Positions 35,776-44,794 of a stretch of DNA of 64,000 nt are shown here, one piece after another. The stretch lies in contig NZ_FPBC01000005.1 of NCBI RefSeq assembly GCF_900116605.1, positions 264,450-328,449 of the forward strand, written 5' to 3'. The notes under the pieces were generated by a model that saw nothing but the letters and a program-made list of their open reading frames with translations, searched no databases and was not told the origin of the DNA. Positions within the stretch are counted from its first letter, which is position 1; each line of letters starts with the position of its first letter. Position numbers and translations under genes: made by a program. The stretch comes from Pseudomonas marincola (lineage in GTDB: Bacteria; Pseudomonadota; Gammaproteobacteria; Pseudomonadales; Pseudomonadaceae).

Positions 35776-36645
35776 ATGACTAAAACCTCCGGCAGCGTGG
35801 TTCCGGTGTTTAAACTGTACGGTGAAACGGCGGCATGGCCGACGCCGGACCTGATTCATTGCGAGTCGATTCCCGAGCGCAGCAAGCCCCACGACTGGGA
35901 GATCAAACCGCACCGTCACGCCGATCTGGTGCAGTTGCTCTACGTGCAGTCGGGCAGCGCCGAGTTGCTGGTCGAGGATCAGTTGGTGGTGGTTGAGCAG
36001 GCTGCATTACAAGTTGTACCGGCGCTCAGCGTGCACGGCTTTCGCTTTTCCGAGGACATTTGCGGGCATGTATTAAGTCTGGCGCAGCCTCTGGTCGATC
36101 AGCTCAGCAGCGTGCTTGAGCAGACGCCGTTGGCGCGTGCGGCGTGCTATCCGGTGGGGGGGCAAAAGCACTACCTCGATGCGTTATTCGAAACCATTAC
36201 TTCTGAATACAGCCAGCCGGCATTAGGCCGCGATTTGATGTTGCAGTCGCTGATCAGCGCGCTGCTGGTGTGGGTGGCCCGCCGTGAGCAGGCCGTCACG
36301 CATGCAGAAAACCTGCTTCCGGACCGGGGTCGCGAGCATTTGCAGCGCTTTCATCGCCTGTTAGAGGCGCACTATCGCGAGCATCGCTCAATCGAGCACT
36401 ATGCCGGCGAGTTGGGCATCAGCGCCGCGCACCTCAATGCCCTGTGTCGGCGCCTTGCCGGTCAATCTGCACTGCAGATAATCAATCAGCGCCTGCTGTT
36501 GGAGGCAAAGCGTTGCCTGGTGTACAGCGCAATGACGGTCAATCAGGTGTCTGACAGTCTGGGCTTTTCCGAGCCAGCTTACTTTTCCCGATTCTTCAAG
36601 CGCAGCACCGGGGTTACGCCCAAGGTGTTCCGTCTGCAACGCTGA
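35776..36645 (+). CDS. pobR: AraC-family regulator of pobA
   Basis: A 289-aa protein with an N-terminal cupin-like ligand-binding half (KPHRHADLVQLLYVQSGSAELLVED) and a C-terminal AraC double helix-turn-helix. The second motif is VNQVSDSLGFSEPAYFSRFFKRSTGVTPKVFR. Divergence from pobA and similarity to the pseudomonad AraC-type PobR support an activator that responds to 4-hydroxybenzoate. It is followed 12 bp later by pcaQ, so the two regulators are probably co-transcribed. Confidence 0.92.
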   Translation: MTKTSGSVVPVFKLYGETAAWPTPDLIHCESIPERSKPHDWEIKPHRHADLVQLLYVQSGSAELLVEDQLVVVEQAALQVVPALSVHGFRFSEDICGHVLSLAQPLVDQLSSVLEQTPLARAACYPVGGQKHYLDALFETITSEYSQPALGRDLMLQSLISALLVWVARREQAVTHAENLLPDRGREHLQRFHRLLEAHYREHRSIEHYAGELGISAAHLNALCRRLAGQSALQIINQRLLLEAKRCLVYSAMTVNQVSDSLGFSEPAYFSRFFKRSTGVTPKVFRLQR

Positions 36646-36657
36646 CAGCGAGTTCAA

Positions 36658-37590
36658 ATGAATATTGATAACCGGATCAAGTACCGTCACCTGCTGTGCT
36701 TTCTTGAAGTCGCCCGGCGCGGCAGTCTCGCGCGCGCTGCAAGTGAACTTGCGATCAGCCAACCGGCGGTGTCGAAGACCCTCAAAGAGCTTGAAGACAT
36801 GCTCGAAACCCGTCTGTTCGAGCGTAGCAAGCAGGGCGTGACACTCACATCCGCCGGCTTGGCGTTCCAACGCTACGCGGGGCCAAGTGTGCAGGCACTG
36901 CGCGAGGGTGTACGCAGCCTGCGCAGCGGTGAACATGAGGCGGGCACCGTACGCCTTGGTGTGTTGTCGACGGTTGAGAGTTCGCTGCTGCCCGATGTGA
37001 TTAAGCGGCTGCACGAAGAACACGCGGCGTTGGTGGTCAGTGTCGAGACCGGTCCCAGCGCCTATTTGCTCGATCAGCTGCGTGTGGGTGCGCTGGATCT
37101 GGTGGTGGGCCGAATGACCGACAGCCCACAAATTGCCGGGCTGACATTCGAGCACTTATACAGTGAGTCGATGGTGTTGGTGGTCAGCCCCGGGCATCCG
37201 TTATTGCAGGTTAATCTGGATGACCGCAGCCGCCTTGGCGAATACCCGGTGGTGTTGCCACTGGCCGGCACTACCATTCGCCGTTTTGCCGATAGCCTTT
37301 ATGTGCAGTGTGGTATTGGCTTGCCACAACAACGCCTGGAAACCTTGTCTATCGCCCTGAGCCGACGCTATGTGCAGTCCAGCGAGGCGGTGTGGGTGGC
37401 GCCTCAAGATGCCGTCCGCGAGGATCTGGCGCGCGGGCAACTGGTGCTGCTGGATCTGGGCCTTAAAGAGCCCGGCGGCTCCGTGGGTATCTGCAGCAAT
37501 CCATCAACCGCCGACACACTGGCCGCGCAATGGTGCCGCGAAGCCCTGCGGGCGAGTGCGGTTGAGTACCTTGCAGCTTTTTATCCATAA
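36658..37590 (+). CDS. pcaQ: LysR-family activator of protocatechuate catabolism
   Basis: The 310-aa protein begins MNIDNRIKYRHLLCFLEVARRGSLARAASELAISQPAVSKTLKELE, characteristic of PcaQ. It has the usual substrate-binding domain. PcaQ activates pca structural genes in response to beta-carboxymuconate or gamma-carboxymuconolactone, as known for rhizobia. The last codons of the gene lie within a perfect operator palindrome in front of pcaHG (37581-37608), a compact arrangement. Unlike in rhizobia, the gene is co-directional with its target. Confidence 0.93.
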   Translation: MNIDNRIKYRHLLCFLEVARRGSLARAASELAISQPAVSKTLKELEDMLETRLFERSKQGVTLTSAGLAFQRYAGPSVQALREGVRSLRSGEHEAGTVRLGVLSTVESSLLPDVIKRLHEEHAALVVSVETGPSAYLLDQLRVGALDLVVGRMTDSPQIAGLTFEHLYSESMVLVVSPGHPLLQVNLDDRSRLGEYPVVLPLAGTTIRRFADSLYVQCGIGLPQQRLETLSIALSRRYVQSSEAVWVAPQDAVREDLARGQLVLLDLGLKEPGGSVGICSNPSTADTLAAQWCREALRASAVEYLAAFYP

Positions 37591-37608
37591 CCTTTTGGTT
37601 ATGGATAA
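37581..37608. promoter_or_regulatory. PcaQ operator: perfect 28-bp palindrome
   Basis: TTATCCATAACC, spacer TTTT, GGTTATGGATAA. The core ATAACC-N4-GGTTAT agrees with the published rhizobial PcaQ box (ATAACC-N4-GGTTAA as I recall it). The left arm contains the pcaQ stop codon. It lies about 110 bp upstream of pcaH, a normal LysR activation position. Confidence 0.85.
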
Positions 37609-37716
37609 GTACCTACTTTTCAATATCCAACCCTCTTGTTCTGATGGACACTGCGCCGAACTTGGCCTGATTGGGCCGGCAGATTGATTCATCCATTCCA
37701 ATAAGAGGAAATCGTC

Positions 37717-38433
37717 ATGTCTGACGCGCAAAGCCGCTTCGTCATTCGCGACCGTAACTGGCACCCCAAGGCGCTGACCCCGGATTACAAAACTTCCATT
37801 GCACGTTCTCCCCGCCAGGCGCTGGTCAGCATTCCGCAGTCGATTTCCGAAACCACTGGCCCGGATTTTAGCCACCTCAAGCGTGGCGAGCACGACAACG
37901 ATTTGCTGCTCAATTTCAATAATGGTGGCTTGCCGGTTGGCGAGCGCATCATCCTTGCCGGTCGTGTCTGCGATCAGTACGGCAAGCCGGTGCCGAATAC
38001 CCTGGTGGAAATCTGGCAGGCCAATGCGGGTGGCCGCTATCGCCACAAGAACGACCGTTATCTGGCTCCGCTAGATCCGAATTTTGGTGGTGTCGGACGA
38101 ACTCTGACTGACCGCGACGGTTTCTACAGCTTCCGCACCATCAAGCCCGGCCCGTATCCGTGGCGCAATGGCCCGAATGACTGGCGTCCGGCGCATGTGC
38201 ATGTGTCGATCAGCGGGCCTTCTATTTCGAGCCGTCTGATTACCCAGCTGTATTTTGAAGGTGACCCGCTGATTCCGATGTGCCCCATCGTCAAGTCGAT
38301 TGCCAACCCCGATGCGGTGCAGTCCCTGATTGCCAAGCTCGACATGGCAACGGCCAATCCCATGGATTGCCTGGCGTATCGGTTCGATATTGTGCTGCGT
38401 GGCCAGCGCCAGACCCATTTCGAGAATCGTTGA
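37717..38433 (+). CDS. pcaH: Protocatechuate 3,4-dioxygenase beta subunit
   Basis: 238 aa, with all four Fe(III) ligands at the P. putida positions: Y108 (GRYRHKND), Y147 (PGPYPWRNG), H160 and H162 (RPAHVHVS). With PcaG it performs intradiol cleavage of protocatechuate to 3-carboxy-cis,cis-muconate. AGAGGAA precedes the start. The PcaQ palindrome lies upstream, and pcaG follows 12 bp later. Confidence 0.97.
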   Translation: MSDAQSRFVIRDRNWHPKALTPDYKTSIARSPRQALVSIPQSISETTGPDFSHLKRGEHDNDLLLNFNNGGLPVGERIILAGRVCDQYGKPVPNTLVEIWQANAGGRYRHKNDRYLAPLDPNFGGVGRTLTDRDGFYSFRTIKPGPYPWRNGPNDWRPAHVHVSISGPSISSRLITQLYFEGDPLIPMCPIVKSIANPDAVQSLIAKLDMATANPMDCLAYRFDIVLRGQRQTHFENR

Positions 38434-38445
38434 GGATACCTGCAA

Positions 38446-39051
38446 ATGCCTATTCAATTACTGCCGGAAACGCCATCTCAAACTGCTGGCCCGTATGTGC
38501 ATATCGGCCTGGCGCTTGCGGCTGCCGGTAATCCGCCGCGCCCGCAGGAAATCTGGAACCAGATGGCCAAGCCAGAAGCTGAAGGTGAGCACATTGTGCT
38601 GATTGGCCATGTCTATGATGGCAATGGCCATCTGGTCCGCGACTCGTTTATCGAGCTGTGGCAAGCTGACCATCAGGGCCGATACGACAACGCCTACGAT
38701 CTGGAAAAGCCGTTCAACGGTTTTGGTCGCACGGCCACCACGTTCGATGCGGGCGAATGGACCATGCACACGATCAAGCCGGGCGTCGTCAATAACGCGG
38801 CGGGTGTGGCGATGGCGCCGCATATCAATCTGTCGTTGTTTGCCCGTGGCATCAATATTCACTTGCAAACCCGTGTGTATTTCTCCGATGAGGCCGAGGC
38901 CAATCAAATTGATCCGGTGCTTAACCTGATCGAGCAACCGCAGCGCCGTGAAACTCTGATCGCGCAGCGTTGCGAGGTCGATGGCAAAACGGCTTATCGC
39001 TTTGATATCCGCATTCAGGGTGAAGGCGAAACGGTGTTCTTTGACTTCTGA
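38446..39051 (+). CDS. pcaG: Protocatechuate 3,4-dioxygenase alpha subunit
   Basis: A 201-aa alpha subunit with the start PIQLLPETPSQTAGPYVHIGLAL and the FIELWQADHQGRYDNAYD and MAPHINLSLFARGINIHLQTR blocks of PcaG. The iron ligands are absent, as expected for this subunit. Its end overlaps the zapE-like gene by 11 bp. Confidence 0.97.
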   Translation: MPIQLLPETPSQTAGPYVHIGLALAAAGNPPRPQEIWNQMAKPEAEGEHIVLIGHVYDGNGHLVRDSFIELWQADHQGRYDNAYDLEKPFNGFGRTATTFDAGEWTMHTIKPGVVNNAAGVAMAPHINLSLFARGINIHLQTRVYFSDEAEANQIDPVLNLIEQPQRRETLIAQRCEVDGKTAYRFDIRIQGEGETVFFDF

Positions 39052-40141
39052 TTCAACCGCGCCGGACCGCCTGGTCCGGCAGCACTTTGCAGCGTTACTG
39101 GGCACGCGTGGCTATCACGCGGACCCAGCGCAACAAGCAGCCATTGATCATCTCGGTCAGTGGCTTTGCGCGTTTGTGGAGGGTCGTCAACGCTGGTTAC
39201 GTCGACCTTCCGCTGGCGTGTATTTATGGGGCGGCGTTGGGCGCGGCAAGAGCTTTGTGCTGGATGCGGTGTTCAATGCGGCACCGCTGGCAGAAAAACG
39301 TCGCGTGCATTTCCACGCCTTCCTGCAAGAGCTGCAACTGCGCATGCGCGCTTTCGCCGGTCAGCGAGATCCGTTGGCACGGGTTGCCGAACAGATTGCC
39401 AGCGAAACACGCCTGCTGTGTTTTGACGAGTTCCATGTTCACGACATTGGCGACGCCATGCTGCTCGGGCGCATGCTTAAGGCATTGGTGGATGCCGGTG
39501 TCGGGTTGATCTGCACCTCCAATTATCCGCCGGCAAAACTGTGCCCCAATCCTTTGTATCGCGACCGCTTCCAGCCGGCGATCGACCTGCTCAACAAGCG
39601 CTTTGATGTGCTGGAGCTAGGCGGCGCTACGGATTATCGCCAAGCCTCTGACTATTGCTGGGGCCGCCTGTATTGGCCATTGGAGGAGGGCAGCGAGCGA
39701 CTGGGCGACGCGCTGGGCTTCACTGCGCAAGCGCCGGGCGTGCATTGGGTTGAGGTCAATCACCGGCCACTGCAACTGCGCAATCGCGAAGAGCAAAGGG
39801 TTTGGGTCGACTTTACCGAGTTGTGCCGCAGCCCGCGCTCAAGCGCTGATTTTCTCTGGTTGTGCGAGCATTTCCGGCAGGTTGCGCTGGGCGGAGTCAG
39901 CACGCTGGAGAACGAAGGTATTGATGTACAGCAGCGCTTTCTCAATTTCATCGACATCGCCTACGACAGCGGTATTGAGTTGCTGCTGGGCTGCAGCGCA
40001 GGCCTCGATCAGCTGTGCAATGTCGCCAGCCATGTCGACTTCAATCGCACCCGCAGCCGCCTGATGCAGTTGCAGCCTTGCCCTGTAGTGGAAACTGTCG
40101 ACTCGGCTGCGCCCCAAGCAGTCCTCCAGTCACACGGGTAG
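39041..40141 (+). CDS. zapE: ZapE/AFG1-family ATPase
   Basis: The likely TTG start at 39041 overlaps pcaG by 11 bp and gives 366 aa; the frame is open upstream to an ATG at 38981. Walker A is GGVGRGKS (about 64-71) and Walker B LLCFDEFHVHDIGDA. The sensor region follows in LICTSNYPPAKLCPNPLYRDRFQPAI, and the ending VASHVDFNRTRSRLMQL is also typical. In E. coli ZapE is an ATPase linked to FtsZ under stress, and mitochondrial AFG1 assists membrane protein quality control. Location inside a protocatechuate operon is unusual, and this may be a specialised second copy. Confidence 0.85.
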   Translation: MTSDSTAPDRLVRQHFAALLGTRGYHADPAQQAAIDHLGQWLCAFVEGRQRWLRRPSAGVYLWGGVGRGKSFVLDAVFNAAPLAEKRRVHFHAFLQELQLRMRAFAGQRDPLARVAEQIASETRLLCFDEFHVHDIGDAMLLGRMLKALVDAGVGLICTSNYPPAKLCPNPLYRDRFQPAIDLLNKRFDVLELGGATDYRQASDYCWGRLYWPLEEGSERLGDALGFTAQAPGVHWVEVNHRPLQLRNREEQRVWVDFTELCRSPRSSADFLWLCEHFRQVALGGVSTLENEGIDVQQRFLNFIDIAYDSGIELLLGCSAGLDQLCNVASHVDFNRTRSRLMQLQPCPVVETVDSAAPQAVLQSHG

Positions 40142-40152
40142 TGTGACGGAGG
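40123..40152 (+). other. Hairpin over the zapE stop codon
   Basis: CCTCCAGTCACAC (40123-40135) and GTGTGACGGAGG (40141-40152) pair with one mismatch around a GGGTA loop. It ends the pcaHG-zapE unit but has no T-tract. Confidence 0.45.
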
Positions 40153-40285
40153 AGGGTGCCGCGTGTGGGGGAATAGCCATGCCTTGTGGGCAGGGTTATA
40201 CCGCTGCCACCCAACAAAGCCTGATAGAACCCGGTTGCGCGCAGCGGCAGCGCAAAATAGTGGCAAGCAATGCACAGGTCAATTG

Positions 40286-40313
40286 CGATTATCGAACTTT
40301 GGTTCGATAATCG
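40286..40313. promoter_or_regulatory. PcaR operator upstream of pcaR (perfect palindrome)
   Basis: CGATTATCGAAC, spacer TTTG, GTTCGATAATCG: 12-bp perfect arms. The right arm contains the PcaR half-site GTTCGATAATCG known from P. putida pcaIJ. It lies 37 bp before the pcaR start, which suggests autorepression. Confidence 0.85.
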
Positions 40314-40349
40314 ATCAAAACTGCCAAAGCTGTTCAGGACACAATAACA

Positions 40350-41192
40350 ATGAGTGACGATCAACACTTACCGCTGGCGACACTGGCGCCGCCCATCGTG
40401 GCTTCCCCAGCCAAGCGCATTGAGGCGCTGACGGGCGACCCTAACTTTATGACTTCTCTGGCGCGCGGATTAGCCGTGATTCATGCGTTCCAGGAGCGCA
40501 AGCGCCAACTGACGATTGCACAGATCAGTCATCGCACCGAAATTCCACGCGCGGCAGTTCGTCGTTGCCTGCACACGCTGATGAAGCTCGGTTACGCGAC
40601 CACCGACGGGCGTACTTATTCACTGCTGCCCAAGGTGCTGACTCTCGGCCATGCTTATCTGTCATCGACGCCACTCGCGGTCACGGCGCAGCCGATACTC
40701 GACCGCATCAGCGAGCAGCTGCATGAGGCCTGTTCGATGGCCACGCTCGAAGGGGACGAGATTCTCTACATTGCCCGTTCAGCCACACCGCAACGCCTGA
40801 TCTCGGTTGATCTCAGCGTGGGCAGCCGCTTGCCGGCGTATTGCACATCAATGGGTCGAATTTTGCTGGCAGGCCTGACCGATCCGGCGCTGGATGACTA
40901 TCTGGCGCATGCCGACATGCAAATCAAAACCAGCCGCACGGTGCACACCGCACAGGGCTTGCGTGACAGCGTGGCGCAGATTCGTGAGCAGGGTTGGGTG
41001 ATTATCGATCAGGAGCTGGAGGTCGGTTTACGTTCAATCGCGGTGCCGCTGAAGGATTCAGCTGGCCAGGTTCTGGCAGCTCTGAACGTGGGCACGCATG
41101 TTGGTCGTACCTCCCGCCAAGAACTGGAAACCCGCTTCTTGCCGGTCTTACTTGAAGCCAGCAAAGAGCTTAGCGAGCGCTTGTTCCACTGA
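40350..41192 (+). CDS. pcaR: IclR-family beta-ketoadipate pathway regulator
   Basis: A 280-aa IclR protein with winged-helix ERKRQLTIAQISHRTEIPRAAVRRCLHTLMKLGYA and an effector domain containing SMATLEGDEILYIARSATPQRLISVDLSVGSRLPAYCTSMGRILLAG, as in PcaR/PobR of the IclR group. PcaR binds beta-ketoadipate and activates pcaIJ, pcaBDC and transport genes. The perfect palindrome just upstream and the matching half-sites before pcaI support this assignment. Confidence 0.93.
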   Translation: MSDDQHLPLATLAPPIVASPAKRIEALTGDPNFMTSLARGLAVIHAFQERKRQLTIAQISHRTEIPRAAVRRCLHTLMKLGYATTDGRTYSLLPKVLTLGHAYLSSTPLAVTAQPILDRISEQLHEACSMATLEGDEILYIARSATPQRLISVDLSVGSRLPAYCTSMGRILLAGLTDPALDDYLAHADMQIKTSRTVHTAQGLRDSVAQIREQGWVIIDQELEVGLRSIAVPLKDSAGQVLAALNVGTHVGRTSRQELETRFLPVLLEASKELSERLFH

Positions 41193-41429
41193 GTAATGAC
41201 GCTAGCGGAATGATGCGCCGTTGGTGTTGCACGGTTTGGTTTGGCGTGAGGCGGGCAATTGCAGGAGCAATCGATTTTTTGTCATCAGCGGGTATGAGAC
41301 GCTGAGATCACGCCAAGATTTCACAATGTGATGGGATGGGTTCGGCGGGCGAGCCATCCCCATATCCCCTGTTTGCGGCACCGCGTTATCAACCCGCCAG
41401 CGGCGACAAACGCTTTGTTGGGCTAAGTT

Positions 41430-41690
41430 TCAATAGGCGCAGTTGTTGCCCAGACGCTCGTATTGCAGACGGTGCGTTTCACCTTTGGAATCCTCATAAA
41501 CCATGGTTGCGTCAACCACACCGCAGCCTTCATCGGTCGCTGTCTGTGAAATAACGCGGGCCACATCGAGTGTGTCACCGTACTGATAAGTTTCAGGTTT
41601 TACTGCAGCATCTGCAGCGGCTGGAGTGGTGGCTGCAGCAGCCCACGGAGCAACAAGACCCAGGCAGACCGCCAACGCTAAAATTTTCAT
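41430..41690 (-). CDS. DUF2790-family small secreted protein
   Basis: An 86-aa protein with a signal peptide (MKILALAVCLGLVAPWAAA). The mature DUF2790 pattern is ETYQYGDTLDVARVISQTATDEGCGVVDATMVYEDSKGETHRLQYERLGNNC, with two cysteines that could form a disulfide. The family is common in Pseudomonas and of unknown function. It is a single-gene unit between pcaR and a LysR gene. The 237 bp between it and pcaR shows nothing further. Confidence 0.9.
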   Translation of the reverse strand: MKILALAVCLGLVAPWAAAATTPAAADAAVKPETYQYGDTLDVARVISQTATDEGCGVVDATMVYEDSKGETHRLQYERLGNNCAY

Positions 41691-41815
41691 TTTTTTACCT
41701 CTGTTGGTTAACGACAGGGTCAGCTTAAAAGTCGGCTGTCCTGCTAAACAGAGGTGAAAATGAGAAGAACTTTTGCCTGATACGTAACAATTGCGGAGCG
41801 ATGCACTGTAGTTGT

Positions 41816-42751
41816 TCAGGCCCAGTACAGCGCGTTTTCGAGAATGGCCTGATGGCTGCGCATCGCCTTGGGCAACTCTTCCTTGAGGAACTCGACCCAG
41901 GTCCGCACCTTGGCATCCAGATACCTGCGTGAGGGGTATAGCGCGTAGAGGCTGCGCTCATGCAGGCGGTGCTGGGGCAACACCCGCACCAGTGTGCCTT
42001 GCTGCAATGCCTTGGCCGCAACGAGGTCGGGTAACAGACAAATTCCCATCCCGGCCGCTGCGGTTTGCGCCATGGCTTCAGCCACATTGACCTGAAAGAT
42101 CTTGCCGGGCTGCACGCGCTGCTCAACCCCGTTGTCGTTAAACAACCAACTTTCGCCGAATACCGGATCAATCAGTTGCAGGCAACGATGGTTCTCCAGA
42201 TCGCCGATACTCTTTGGAATGCCGTACTTGTCGAGGTAGGCGGGCGCCGCGCAAACCACGCTGTAAATGTCGCACACTTGCTGCGCGACCAGCTCTGAGT
42301 CCGGCAATGTGCGTGCCAGTGTCAGGACTACATCGTGGCCATCTTCGAGCAGGTCGGGATGACGCTGCGAGAGGCTCATTTCAATATTGACCTCAGGAAA
42401 GCGCTCGCAATAACGCACCGCCAGCGGTCCCAACAGTTGAGTGCCCAAGGCGGTAATGGAGTGAATGCGCAGGCGGCCTTTGGGTACCAGATGCGCGCCA
42501 CTGGCTTCCGCCGAGGCCTCATCAACCTGGGCCAATACCGAGCGGCAGCGTTCCAGATAACGTTCACCCACCTCGGTTAAACCGAGGCGACGGGTGCTGC
42601 GCTGGAGGAGTCTGGCTTGCAGGTCGGATTCAAGTTCGCTGACCAGGCGCGAGACTTGCGCGGTCGATATATTCATCGAGTTGGCGGCCGCGGTGAACGT
42701 GCCGCAATCAACCACCTGAACAAATACTCGCATTGCTTGTAGGACGTCCAT
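41816..42751 (-). CDS. LysR-type transcriptional regulator
   Basis: A 311-aa LysR of the CrgA/DmlR-like type: ATG 42751, MDVLQAMRVFVQVVDCGTFTAAANSMNISTAQVSRLVSELE, with the SRxxxxLE contact region and a complete effector domain. It is divergent from pcaI across 412 bp. That gap carries PcaR sites next to pcaI, so this regulator need not control the pca genes. Target unknown. Confidence 0.88.
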   Translation of the reverse strand: MDVLQAMRVFVQVVDCGTFTAAANSMNISTAQVSRLVSELESDLQARLLQRSTRRLGLTEVGERYLERCRSVLAQVDEASAEASGAHLVPKGRLRIHSITALGTQLLGPLAVRYCERFPEVNIEMSLSQRHPDLLEDGHDVVLTLARTLPDSELVAQQVCDIYSVVCAAPAYLDKYGIPKSIGDLENHRCLQLIDPVFGESWLFNDNGVEQRVQPGKIFQVNVAEAMAQTAAAGMGICLLPDLVAAKALQQGTLVRVLPQHRLHERSLYALYPSRRYLDAKVRTWVEFLKEELPKAMRSHQAILENALYWA

Positions 42752-43040
42752 CAACCCTCGCCTGAATGATGCGCATGCGCGCGGCTGAGATTATTACGCA
42801 AAATGAAAAGATCGTCTTCAGGCGCACAAACGCGGCAATGCGGCGGCGCGCTCGAATTATCGCAGCGATATCGACGAGAACCGGCTGATTTTCAATTACA
42901 CCTGGGATCTGCTCTGAGTATTCAATGCTGGCATCGCACGCTGTAGTGCAGAGTTGCTTGGGCTTGCGCACGTGCACAGCGTTTGCATCGTTAGGCCCCG
43001 GTATTGCTGGGGCGTAGTTATTTTCCGGCACATACCTGAT

Positions 43041-43083
43041 GATTATCTACCGTTCGATAATCGCACGCATAGTCGATTATCGG
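43041..43083. promoter_or_regulatory. PcaR binding region upstream of pcaI
   Basis: GTTCGATAATCGCAC at 43052-43066 equals the PcaR consensus I recall from P. putida pcaIJ. An inverted CGATTATCG follows at 43074-43082, and GATTATC precedes at 43041. The cluster lies 80-120 bp before pcaI. Nothing else is evident in the rest of the 412-bp gap 42752-43163. Confidence 0.85.
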
Positions 43084-43163
43084 ATTGTTTGGCCTCGGTG
43101 GCAGGCGTAATTTAGCGGCACTGGCGTGACTCCCCGCCGCCCAAAACCAACAAGAGAACCACC

Positions 43164-44012
43164 ATGGCTGAAATTATCTCCCTGCACGAGGCCGTAGAGC
43201 GCTTTGTACATGATGGCGACACGGTTGCCCTTGAAGGCTTCACCCATCTGATCCCGACTGCTGCCGCGCACGAACTGATCCGTCAGGGTAAAAAAGACCT
43301 GACGCTGGTGCGCATGACGCCCGATCTGGTGTATGACTTGTTGATCGGTTCCGGGTGCGCCAAAAAGTTGATTTTCTCCTGGGGCGGCAACCCGGGTGTG
43401 GGTTCTCTGCACCGCCTGCGTGATGCCGTCGAGAAGGGCTGGCCACAGCCGTTGGCCATTGAAGAGCACAGCCATGCTGCAATGGCCAACGCTTATGTTT
43501 CCGGTGCCTCGAACCTGCCGTTCGCAGTATTGCGCGGCTATCAGGGTTCGGATCTGGCCAAGGTCAATCCGCAAATCAAGTTCATCAACTGCCCGTTTAC
43601 CGGCGAGAAGCTGGCGGCCGTGCCGAGCGTACGTCCGGACGTAACCGTTATTCATGCGCAAAAAGCCGACCGCAAAGGCAACGTGCTGATTCAGGGCATT
43701 CTGGGTGTGCAGAAAGAAGCGGCGTTGGCGGCCAAGCGTTGCATCGTCACCGTCGAAGAGATTGTTGACGATCTGCAAGCGCCAATGAATGCCTGCGTAT
43801 TGCCAGCCTGGGCACTTACCGCCGTTTGCGTAGTGCCGGGTGGTGCCCATCCTTCCTACGCACATGGTTATTACGAGCGCGACAACCGTTTCTATCAGGC
43901 GTGGGACCCGATTGCCCGCGACCGTGACACTTTCACCGCCTGGATTGATAGCTTCATCCGTGGCACTGCCGATTTTTCCGAGTTTCAAGCCAAGCTCGCG
44001 GAGGCCAAATAA
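43164..44012 (+). CDS. pcaI: 3-Oxoadipate CoA-transferase subunit A
   Basis: A 282-aa protein of CoA-transferase family I alpha type (EIISLHEAVERFVHDGDTVALEGFTHLIPTAAAHELIRQG; FSWGGNPGVGSLHRLRDAVEKGWPQPLAIEEHSH). With PcaJ it moves CoA from succinyl-CoA to 3-oxoadipate. It is the first gene of pcaIJF behind the PcaR sites. Its TAA shares a base with the pcaJ ATG (TAATG). Confidence 0.96.
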   Translation: MAEIISLHEAVERFVHDGDTVALEGFTHLIPTAAAHELIRQGKKDLTLVRMTPDLVYDLLIGSGCAKKLIFSWGGNPGVGSLHRLRDAVEKGWPQPLAIEEHSHAAMANAYVSGASNLPFAVLRGYQGSDLAKVNPQIKFINCPFTGEKLAAVPSVRPDVTVIHAQKADRKGNVLIQGILGVQKEAALAAKRCIVTVEEIVDDLQAPMNACVLPAWALTAVCVVPGGAHPSYAHGYYERDNRFYQAWDPIARDRDTFTAWIDSFIRGTADFSEFQAKLAEAK

Positions 44013-44794
44013 TGAGCGCCTACAGCACCAATGAAATGATGACCGTGGCAGCTGCCCGCCGCCTCGGCAACAACGATGTGACCTTCGTCGGTATCGGCCT
44101 GCCATCCAAGGCCGCCAACTTGGCGCGCCTTACGCATTCGCCGGATGTCACGCTGATCTACGAATCCGGCCCGATCGGGGCTAAGCCGTCAGTTTTGCCG
44201 TTGTCCATCGGTGACGGTGAGCTGGCCGAAACCGCCGATACGGTGGTGCCAACAGGTGAAATCTTCCGCTATTGGCTTCAGGGCGGGCGCATCGACGTCG
44301 GCTTCCTCGGTGCTGCGCAAGTCGACAAATACGGCAACATCAACACCACGGTGATCGGTGATTACCATCAGCCGAAAGTACGTTTGCCAGGTGCTGGTGG
44401 CGCGCCGGAAATCGCCGGTTCGGCAAAGAAAGTGTTGATCATCCTCAAGCAAGGTCATCGCACCTTCGTCGACAAGCTGGCGTTCATTACCTCTGTCGGC
44501 CACGGTGAAGGCGGCGACAGCCGTAAGCAACTCGGGCTGCCCGGTGCCGGTCCGGTCGCGATCATCACCGACCTGTGCATCATGGAGCCGGAAGAGGGCA
44601 CCAACGAATTCATCGTGACCTCGCTGCATCCCGGTATTACCCGCGAGCAGGTGATTGAAGCGACTGGCTGGCAGATTCGTTTTGCCGCGGTTGTCGCTGA
44701 AACCGATGCCCCGACAGCTGTTGAGCTGGAAGCATTGCGTGCACTTGAAGCGCGTACTGCAGCCGCACATGGCCAGGCCGGAGGTGAGGAATGA
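44012..44794 (+). CDS. pcaJ: 3-Oxoadipate CoA-transferase subunit B
   Basis: A 260-aa beta subunit carrying the catalytic glutamate in [12 protein letters not shown] and the CoA-transferase blocks [21 protein letters not shown] and [17 protein letters not shown]. It overlaps pcaI by 1 bp and pcaF by 4 bp, so the three are tightly coupled. Confidence 0.96.
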   Translation: MSAYSTNEMMTVAAARRLGNNDVTFVGIGLPSKAANLARLTHSPDVTLIYESGPIGAKPSVLPLSIGDGELAETADTVVPTGEIFRYWLQGGRIDVGFLGAAQVDKYGNINTTVIGDYHQPKVRLPGAGGAPEIAGSAKKVLIILKQGHRTFVDKLAFITSVGHGEGGDSRKQLGLPGAGPVAIITDLCIMEPEEGTNEFIVTSLHPGITREQVIEATGWQIRFAAVVAETDAPTAVELEALRALEARTAAAHGQAGGEE

